NCBI GenBank assembly: GCA_016650435.1
Contig: JAENVT010000056.1
Coordinates: 1-13,149, forward strand
Origin: Ilumatobacteraceae bacterium
GTDB lineage: Bacteria > Actinomycetota > Acidimicrobiia > Acidimicrobiales > Ilumatobacteraceae
Direction of reading: 5' to 3'
DNA: 13,149 bases
The notes under the pieces were generated by a model. That model searched no databases and was not told where the DNA came from. It was given only the letters and a program-made list of their open reading frames with translations. Both the position numbers and the translations under genes were made by a program. This document shows, in pieces, positions 6,040 to 11,583 of this stretch. The stretch's first letter is position 1; every line of letters starts with the position of its first letter.

Positions 6040-7404
6040 GAACGCTTTCTCCAGGCACTCGCGAAGCAGCTCTGGCTCGGTGACCGCAGCGGTGTCGATG
6101 TTGACTCCCATGTCGAGGCTGTGGTTGTAGCTCAACAGCGTCAGGTTGAACGCGACTCCGGCTAGAGGGCCGACCGCGTAGTTCTGCAGAACCTGTGCGC
6201 CGGCGACGTACAGCGGCACAGGTGCGCCGCGAACGTTGGACGTTGCAAAGTCGATCGTCTGCGACTGCTGGCGCGCCAGCCGTGTGATCAGTGAGGTGGG
6301 CAACGTCGAGGCCACAGCCGCCAGGGTCTCGAGCGAGGCGGTCGCGTTGGATTCCCGAGCGGCGCCAGCTGCGGCTTGAATCCACGTGAATCGTTCGGCG
6401 ATCGGCATGTCGCTGGTCGGCACCAGCATGCGTGCTAGGGAGAACGCGTTCGAGCCAGACCCCTCGCTGCGCGTGCTGATTGCCATGCTCGCCCGCAGCT
6501 CCTCGACCGGCGATCCCATGCGTTCGTGGTAGCGACCAGCAGCCTCGGCTGCGGCGGTGAGGAAGGCGGTGTTGAGCGTGCCGCCCAGCCGTTTTGCTGC
6601 GGCGCGCGTCTCATCGAACGGTGCCTGCAGCACTTCCATCCGCCTCTTCAACGAGCGCCCGACCCACAGTGGCGACCTGGCCTGCTCGGTGTCGTTGAGT
6701 TGGCTCATCACCCCGCGCACGGTGTCGGCAGCGGCGGAGCCAGCTCCTGGAATGCCCGTTGGATCGCTGAGCAGATCCTTGATCTGACGAAGCAAGCCGA
6801 GTGGCATCCGCAAGCTGCCCGCCAGCAGATCGCGCAACACATCGCTACCTGAATCGGCGACCGGTGGTTCCCGGTCGGCGACTTCTTGTGGATCAATCGG
6901 TGGTGACTCAGGCGGGTCGCGCTCGAAATCGAGGAACTGCAGCGAGAGCTTCACGCTGCCTTCGCCGTCGGTGATCGTGTGGTGCAGCTTCTGGATCAGC
7001 GCCGACTTGCCACCGCGTAAGCCATCGACGATCACGAATTGCCACAGCGGTCTGGTGCGGTCGAACGGGTCGCAGGCAATGAGGCTGGCGAGGTCGAGCA
7101 GTTGACGCATCGTGCCCGGCTTCGGCAAGGCGAGATGGCGCACGTGATATCGAAGGTCGAAGTTGCTGTCGTCGACCCACGTCGGCGCAGTGAGGTTGAC
7201 CGGCGCAGGCTGCACCCGTTGTCCCAACCGCTCGACGGCTAGAACTGCCCGTTCCATGCGCGCCAATAGGCGATCGAAGTCGGGATGCCGATCGAGGACT
7301 GTGACCGCTGCGAAGGTGCTCGACAGATGTGGGTCCTTCTCGAGGCGCCACATCAAGCCCTCTGCATCGCTCATCTTGCGATCGAACTGCGGGGCCTCTG
7401 ACAT
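6019..7404 (-). CDS. WS/DGAT/MGAT family O-acyltransferase (wax ester synthase / diacylglycerol acyltransferase)
   Basis: This 461-aa protein has the usual family length. The catalytic HHxxxDG motif is HHTITDG at 141-147 (H142 the base, D146 structural). The conserved DPFDRTRPLW lies at 112-121 and the C-terminal domain motif SNVRGAP at 389-395. These enzymes transfer an acyl group from acyl-CoA to diacylglycerol or a fatty alcohol at the inner membrane face, making storage lipid; some members act on other alcohols. The ATG at 7404 has no Shine-Dalgarno sequence but a TAATGT 6 nt upstream. M11 (MSDAEGLMW) is an alternative start that many relatives would match. The gene stands in its own transcription unit after the copper genes, with a hairpin 9 nt after the stop. 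Acyl acceptor preference is not readable. Confidence 0.92.
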   Translation of the reverse strand: MSEAPQFDRKMSDAEGLMWRLEKDPHLSSTFAAVTVLDRHPDFDRLLARMERAVLAVERLGQRVQPAPVNLTAPTWVDDSNFDLRYHVRHLALPKPGTMRQLLDLASLIACDPFDRTRPLWQFVIVDGLRGGKSALIQKLHHTITDGEGSVKLSLQFLDFERDPPESPPIDPQEVADREPPVADSGSDVLRDLLAGSLRMPLGLLRQIKDLLSDPTGIPGAGSAAADTVRGVMSQLNDTEQARSPLWVGRSLKRRMEVLQAPFDETRAAAKRLGGTLNTAFLTAAAEAAGRYHERMGSPVEELRASMAISTRSEGSGSNAFSLARMLVPTSDMPIAERFTWIQAAAGAARESNATASLETLAAVASTLPTSLITRLARQQSQTIDFATSNVRGAPVPLYVAGAQVLQNYAVGPLAGVAFNLTLLSYNHSLDMGVNIDTAAVTEPELLRECLEKAFADLISA

Positions 7405-7410
7405 GCGAAC

Positions 7411-7416
7411 ACATTA
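7411..7416 (-). promoter_or_regulatory. Candidate leaderless promoter -10 (TAATGT)
   Basis: On the minus strand TAATGT (TANNNT type) ends 6 nt before the acyltransferase ATG at 7404. The transcript would then begin at or next to the start codon. There is no Shine-Dalgarno sequence in the gap. No clear -35. Supports the 7404 start over the internal M11. Confidence 0.4.
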
Positions 7417-7550
7417 AGGCACGACCGCTCAGGACTTGATGCGCGGCTCCCATCGGAAGCGGTGTAGCGACACCAACAGACCTCCGACACCCAGGCCAGC
7501 ATGATCAGGATGTAGCTAGGTAGATCACTCGACCGTCGAGCGCAGGCGGG

Positions 7551-9200
7551 CTACACGACCTTTACGTCGGCGGTGAACGTGACCTCGTCGAAGCCGTAGC
7601 GCGCCGTCACCACCATCCGCCATGTCGCCGCGTAGGGAAACGTCGCTGCATTGCTGATCACGTGATCAGCGCCCGCCTTGACGACATCGATCTTGATCGG
7701 GTCGACATCACGCGATGGGTCTTGGATCGTCACAGTGACGTTGTCTGCCTGAGCCAAGCTGCTATTCGGGCTCGACAGGAAGATGTGCACTTCGTTCGCG
7801 CCGACCCGGCCCGGCGAGACCTCAATTGAGGCCAGATATCCATTGCTGGTCAAGGTGGCAGAGAACGGTGCCGAGGCCGTCGCCTGCGACGGGTTGGCGG
7901 CCATCAACAGCGAGGTCACAATGACGATCGCGACGGCCAGTGCTGTCTCGATGGTGATCGCGCGACGAAGGCGAGGCCGATCGAAACTGCCGGCACCGGC
8001 TGCGCCTACCGAGGCCGGCGCAAGAGCCAGTCGACCGTGTGTCGAGGCGCGCGCCACAGCGGCGATACCCAACGTCGCCGCGACTGCGACGAGCTTCCAA
8101 ATCAACAACTTGCCGTACGACGTGCCGGTCAAGCCATCGACTGAACCGACCTGGCGGATCCCCTGAATCGTGCCGCTGACCACGACCACCGCTACTGCCA
8201 GCAAGGCGATCCTCGAGAAGTGCTCCGCTCCATCGCGTTCGACCTCTTGGAAGCCGACGACGAGCATGGCCAGGCCACCAAGCCACACGGCCATCGACGA
8301 AACATGGAGCATCGTCAGGAACACGCCGAGGTAGTGCCAGCGTCCGCTCGCACCGTGACCGCCGTAGGCGGACGCCGTGGCGACGACGACGAGACCGACG
8401 AACAGAACGGCGCGCCACCACGCTGCTCGACTGCGTGAATGTGTGGCTAACAGCACCGCACCGGTCAGCGCTATCCCAGCGGTGCGAACGACCCAGGCGA
8501 CACCGATCGTCGTGTCGAACACGGCCCGCCAGGCGGCGCCATCGGTGATGACGCCGAGCGACCTCCCGGCCGTATAGCCCACCTCTAGCGGCATGGCCAA
8601 GAGGCCTGCAACCGCGCCGACTCCAGCCGCAATGCCGATCAGCACGCGCTGCCGCCGGCCTAACGGAACGATTCCCAATCCGCAGGCCAGCAGCCCGCCG
8701 AACACGATCGCGATTGCCGCGGTGACCAGTGATCGGCTGACGGTCAATCCGGTGCTTGCGGTCTTTCCAGTGTGGCTGCTGCTGATGATTTGGTCGAGCA
8801 GCCCTGACGCAAGGTTGGACGTCGGCCCGACCTGGAACGTGAACGCGGCGTGCACCGGATGCGAGTCACTGGAGACCACCCGCCAATCGACAACGTACGA
8901 CCCATTGTTGAGCGCGGGCAGATCGACTTCGACGGCCGCGCCCTCGCCGTTGGGGTGCCGAGCAGTGCTGATGTTGATCGACGCGCCTGTCCCGTCGAAC
9001 AGGCGCAGCGCGCCGAGCGAGATCTCGACAGGCTCGTTGAACGTCAACGTGATGTGCGCAGGCGCGGTGTCGAGTACTGCCCCGGGCTGCGGATCACTCG
9101 AGAGCAGTTCTGCGTGAGCAGACGCCGTGCCGACTCCGACGAAGGTTGCCAACGCCAAACCTGCCGCGCAGGCGCAAGCGGCCCGACGCAGCCTGTTCAC
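7551..9200 (-). CDS. copCD: CopC-CopD fusion copper resistance/transport membrane protein
   Basis: This is a 549-aa protein. A signal peptide (1-28, ending TASA) would be cut to expose H29. The CopC beta-barrel spans about 29-126, and D112/H114 in SSDSHPVH with the N-terminal His reproduce the Cu(II) site of CopC proteins. About eight membrane helices follow (roughly 154-434), forming a CopD domain with candidate copper ligands H282, H289 and H299 (GGHGAS, RWHY, MLHVSSM). A C-terminal extracytoplasmic beta domain (437-549) carries no obvious metal motif. CopC binds copper outside the membrane and CopD is thought to carry it inward. The GTG start at 9200 overlaps the upstream stop as GTGA, so the two genes are translationally coupled. 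Domain assignment is strong; import versus tolerance role is inferred from the family. Confidence 0.92.
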   Translation of the reverse strand: MNRLRRAACACAAGLALATFVGVGTASAHAELLSSDPQPGAVLDTAPAHITLTFNEPVEISLGALRLFDGTGASINISTARHPNGEGAAVEVDLPALNNGSYVVDWRVVSSDSHPVHAAFTFQVGPTSNLASGLLDQIISSSHTGKTASTGLTVSRSLVTAAIAIVFGGLLACGLGIVPLGRRQRVLIGIAAGVGAVAGLLAMPLEVGYTAGRSLGVITDGAAWRAVFDTTIGVAWVVRTAGIALTGAVLLATHSRSRAAWWRAVLFVGLVVVATASAYGGHGASGRWHYLGVFLTMLHVSSMAVWLGGLAMLVVGFQEVERDGAEHFSRIALLAVAVVVVSGTIQGIRQVGSVDGLTGTSYGKLLIWKLVAVAATLGIAAVARASTHGRLALAPASVGAAGAGSFDRPRLRRAITIETALAVAIVIVTSLLMAANPSQATASAPFSATLTSNGYLASIEVSPGRVGANEVHIFLSSPNSSLAQADNVTVTIQDPSRDVDPIKIDVVKAGADHVISNAATFPYAATWRMVVTARYGFDEVTFTADVKVV

Positions 9201-10189
9201 GGCTCGGCTGCGGCAGGTTCGAGTGGTGCTGTTGTCGTCGTGGCGCCGAGACCGGTCACGAGTTCAGATCCGACGACCGCCGCTGCTAACGCCAACGCAA
9301 GCGTGATCGCGATTCGTTGCAGAACTTCGGGTGCCCAACCGGCCAGCAACTGGTGCTCGAAGACCTCGAAGTGAGTGACAGCGAGGATCACTACCAGAAC
9401 GGCCGCAACAACCGGCAGCCACCGATTCTTCCAGAGAATTCCGGCGATGACGAGGACGACTGCCAACGCGCTGGCAACGACTCGGAACATGCTCGTGCCG
9501 CTGCCCACGAGACAGGCCGCCCCGGCGACGAACGCCATGATCGATGCAAAGCGGCGAAGCGAGGGGACCATTACGAGTGCGGCGAGCAACACGCACGCCC
9601 CCAACGAACTGACGACGAGCCACGCAATTCGCGACGGCGGTGGGAGCCACGTGACCCGGACAATCGCAACAACGGGTTTTCCATCGACGGTCAATTCGAC
9701 GCGGTTCGCCGGGAAGATCACTCGCTCCACGTCAGGGCTGTCGCGCACATCCTGACGCGGCGTCGGGTCCATCCAGTGCGTGCGATGGTCGTGCCATCGG
9801 ACCGAGTTGCCATCGCTGAGCTTGACCCACTCCGGCGTGGCACTCGGTGTGGCGGTCGCAGGAATCGGCTTGCGCGCGAAACGATCGAGGTTGGTGTAAT
9901 ACGACGGAGAGTTGGTGTTGACGAACACTCCGTCTGCTCCGAGTCGAATGTACGGCTCGCCTTCGTAACCGACGATCTCCACGTCCTTGGCGGTCGTGCG
10001 CACCAGTTCCATGCGATTGCCAAGCTCGACGGGGCGTACCTCGATCCCAGAATGGTCGCCCTCAAAACCTGTTACCTCGATGCGGTAGTCACTGCTCGCA
10101 CCGCCATTGCCGCCGTGGGCAAAGACCGGCTGCGCGGGAGCGAGAACCACTGCCGCAAGCATCGCCGCGCCGAGCAGTTTTCGATTCAC
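9197..10189 (-). CDS. Exported polytopic membrane protein of a copper locus, unknown function
   Basis: This is a 330-aa protein from GTG 10189. A signal peptide (1-24, ending PVFA) would leave a mature N-terminal H25 (HGGNGGASSDYR). An extracytoplasmic domain of about 160 residues follows, with EIVGYEGEPYIRLGADGVFV (71-90) and a His-rich WHDHRTHWM (132-140). Then come about five membrane helices (188-312) and an Ala/Thr/Pro-rich tail. I recall similar proteins beside CopC and YcnI genes in actinobacteria, but no named function. An in-frame ATG at 10261 would run into the divergent ycnI gene. GTG 10189 gives a proper signal peptide and has TACCTT 7 nt upstream. The exposed His residues and context suggest copper binding or hand-over to CopCD, which is inference. 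Confidence 0.85.
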   Translation of the reverse strand: MNRKLLGAAMLAAVVLAPAQPVFAHGGNGGASSDYRIEVTGFEGDHSGIEVRPVELGNRMELVRTTAKDVEIVGYEGEPYIRLGADGVFVNTNSPSYYTNLDRFARKPIPATATPSATPEWVKLSDGNSVRWHDHRTHWMDPTPRQDVRDSPDVERVIFPANRVELTVDGKPVVAIVRVTWLPPPSRIAWLVVSSLGACVLLAALVMVPSLRRFASIMAFVAGAACLVGSGTSMFRVVASALAVVLVIAGILWKNRWLPVVAAVLVVILAVTHFEVFEHQLLAGWAPEVLQRIAITLALALAAAVVGSELVTGLGATTTTAPLEPAAAEP

Positions 10190-10196
10190 CGGCGAA

Positions 10197-10202
10197 AAGG
10201 TA
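10197..10202 (-). promoter_or_regulatory. Candidate leaderless promoter -10 (TACCTT)
   Basis: On the minus strand TACCTT (TANNNT type) ends 7 nt before the GTG at 10189. No Shine-Dalgarno sequence lies between. This fits leaderless transcription of the membrane protein-copCD pair and supports the GTG start. Motif-only evidence. Confidence 0.3.
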
Positions 10203-10212
10203 TCGGCTGTCG

Positions 10213-10217
10213 GGAAC
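10213..10217 (+). promoter_or_regulatory. Candidate ECF-type -35 (GGAAC) upstream of ycnI
   Basis: GGAAC, preceded by G, lies 31 nt before the ycnI ATG inside the 59-nt divergent gap. GGAAC is the common -35 core of many ECF sigma factors. A good -10 partner is not evident: ACGACA lies 16 nt downstream and lacks the usual CGTC. Weak call. Confidence 0.22.
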
Positions 10218-10248
10218 TTTCTCCGGTCAGCAGACGACAACAACAGCG

Positions 10249-10947
10249 ATGAGAACCGCATTCGTAAAATCCGTCATTGCCGGCGCCGCCGCCACAGCGA
10301 CCGTCGTTCTGATCGCAGGAGGCATCGCGTCCGCGCACATCGACCCAGATCCCATCGCGATGCAGGCCGGCACCTCGGCAACCGTGGCGTTCAACGTCGA
10401 GCATGGATGCGATGGCTCACCCACGACGAGTATGAAGTTCCAGATTCCCGCAGGCGTGACCGACGCCGCGGGAGTTGCCAAGGACGGCTGGACCGCCACC
10501 TTGACTGGTGACGTCCTCGAATTCAAGGGGGGTCCGCTGGCCGCAGACCAGGAGGATCATTTCGACATCACCTTCACGGCGCCGGCTCAGCCGGGTGACA
10601 TTCGCTTCCCAGTCATACAGACCTGCGATCAGGGGGAGTTGGCGTGGATCGAGGTAGCCGCAGAAGGGGCCGCTGAGCCCGAGCACCCTGCGCCCACCAT
10701 CACGGTCACCGCCGGGCCACCGACCGCAGCTGAGCTGACTCCGGCGCCGGAAGCGACTGACACTGGGACAGCAGGCACCGCGGTAGCAAGCGGCGACACG
10801 GCCGTGCCCGTGAGCGCCACGGTTGCGCCCGCTAGCGATTCGAGCAACACCGGCACGATCGTCGTGGTCGTGATCATCGTCGTCATCGTGTTGGTCGCCG
10901 GCGGCATCGTTCTGGCCCGTCGCAAGAACGCCACGCCGAACCGTTGA
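10249..10947 (+). CDS. ycnI: YcnI/DUF1775 family copper-binding exported protein, membrane-anchored
   Basis: This is a 232-aa protein. The signal peptide (1-29, ending IASA) leaves an N-terminal H30 (HIDPDP). The DUF1775 domain spans about 30-137, with VEHGCDGSPTTSMKFQIPAGV-type sequence (E51, H52, C54), W81, ITFTAP (107-112) and QTCDQGELAWIEV (W133). C54 and C126 may form a disulfide. A Pro/Thr/Ala-rich linker (142-200) leads to one membrane helix (about 203-223) and a basic RRKN stop-transfer end. In characterised YcnI the first mature residue, His, binds Cu(II), and this protein keeps it. It is probably a cell-surface copper chaperone working with the divergent CopCD. There is no clear Shine-Dalgarno sequence before ATG 10249. 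A SigC-like sigma gene follows 73 nt later on the same strand. Confidence 0.92.
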   Translation: MRTAFVKSVIAGAAATATVVLIAGGIASAHIDPDPIAMQAGTSATVAFNVEHGCDGSPTTSMKFQIPAGVTDAAGVAKDGWTATLTGDVLEFKGGPLAADQEDHFDITFTAPAQPGDIRFPVIQTCDQGELAWIEVAAEGAAEPEHPAPTITVTAGPPTAAELTPAPEATDTGTAGTAVASGDTAVPVSATVAPASDSSNTGTIVVVVIIVVIVLVAGGIVLARRKNATPNR

Positions 10948-11020
10948 GCGATGGGTCGTCCGACCCAATTGACGGGGCGGGCTTGCTAATCGCGTTGGCG
11001 GTGCGACACCATCTGATGTG

Positions 11021-11551
11021 ATGGCTGAAACAGGTGACCAACTGCAGGCGCTGGTCGCCGCAGCACGCGAAGGCGACAACGTTGCTGTTCGTGAGTTGGT
11101 GCGCCGTACCCAGCCGGCGATCTGGCGGCTGTGCAACGTGCTGGGCTCGCCCGGCGAGGAAGACGATCTCGTCCAAGACACCTATTTGCGCGCGTTCCGC
11201 TCGCTGGACACATACCGCGGCGAGGCACCCATCACGGCTTGGCTGCTGTCCATTGCCCGGCGAGTGTGCGCCGATCACGTACGCAACCGGATGCGTCAGC
11301 GTCGCATCGTGGGTGCGTTGTGCGACACCGCTGACGATCACTGGATTCCAGCGCCAGGCAATCCCACGTGGGATCTGCTCGACGCGATCGACCCCGATCG
11401 GCGCGAGGCGTTCGTGCTGACCCAGGTCGCCTGCTTGTCCTACGACGAAGCGGCGCTGGTTCTGGATTGCCCGGTCGGCACGATTCGCTCGCGCGTGGCA
11501 CGTGCCCGCGCCGACTTGGTCAACGAGGTCAGCGCCGCCGAAGCCTGCTAG
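11021..11551 (+). CDS. ECF RNA polymerase sigma factor, SigC-like
   Basis: This is a 176-aa protein. Sigma region 2 (about 24-95) contains EEDDLVQDTYLRAFRSLDTY and ITAWLLSIARRVCADHVRNR. After a short linker, region 4 (about 126-168) has DRREAFVLTQVACLSYDEAA and CPVGTIRSRVARARADL, the helix-turn-helix that reads the -35. The wording of regions 2 and 4 closely resembles Mycobacterium tuberculosis SigC. There is no extra C-terminal domain and no anti-sigma gene beside it; the next gene is convergent. SigC in mycobacteria is linked to copper uptake genes, which fits the neighbouring ycnI and copCD. ATG 11021 was chosen; GTG 11018 would add one residue. No strong Shine-Dalgarno sequence is seen. 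Family call sure; regulon inferred. Confidence 0.92.
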   Translation: MAETGDQLQALVAAAREGDNVAVRELVRRTQPAIWRLCNVLGSPGEEDDLVQDTYLRAFRSLDTYRGEAPITAWLLSIARRVCADHVRNRMRQRRIVGALCDTADDHWIPAPGNPTWDLLDAIDPDRREAFVLTQVACLSYDEAALVLDCPVGTIRSRVARARADLVNEVSAAEAC

Positions 11552-11552
11552 T

Positions 11553-11569
11553 CAAGGAAGTTCGCCTTG
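11553..11569. terminator. Small hairpin between convergent sigma-factor and HD-GYP genes
   Basis: CAAGG (11553-11557) pairs with CCTTG (11565-11569) around a 7-nt loop, followed at once by the 10-bp palindrome CGCCGCGGCG (11570-11579). Both lie in the 32-nt gap between the two stop codons. There is no T-tract and the stem is short, so terminator function is only plausible by position. Confidence 0.3.
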
Positions 11570-11583
11570 CGCCGCGGCGGTGT

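Noticed and set aside
7528..7540. CTCGA-CCG-TCGAG hairpin as copCD terminator
   Set aside because: Only a 5-bp stem, no T-tract; too weak to list as a feature although it lies just after the copCD stop.
9317..10252. Plus-strand 311-aa open frame
   Set aside because: Antisense to the membrane protein, which has a signal peptide and helices; the plus frame is Arg/His-rich without motifs.
10190..10261. ATG start at 10261 for the 330-aa membrane protein
   Set aside because: Would run into the divergent ycnI coding start and place extra residues before a normal signal peptide; GTG 10189 fits better.
10948..11017. SigC-type promoter (SSSAAT/CGTSSS) before the sigma gene
   Set aside because: A CCCAAT word is present but no CGT partner at a fitting distance; not supported.
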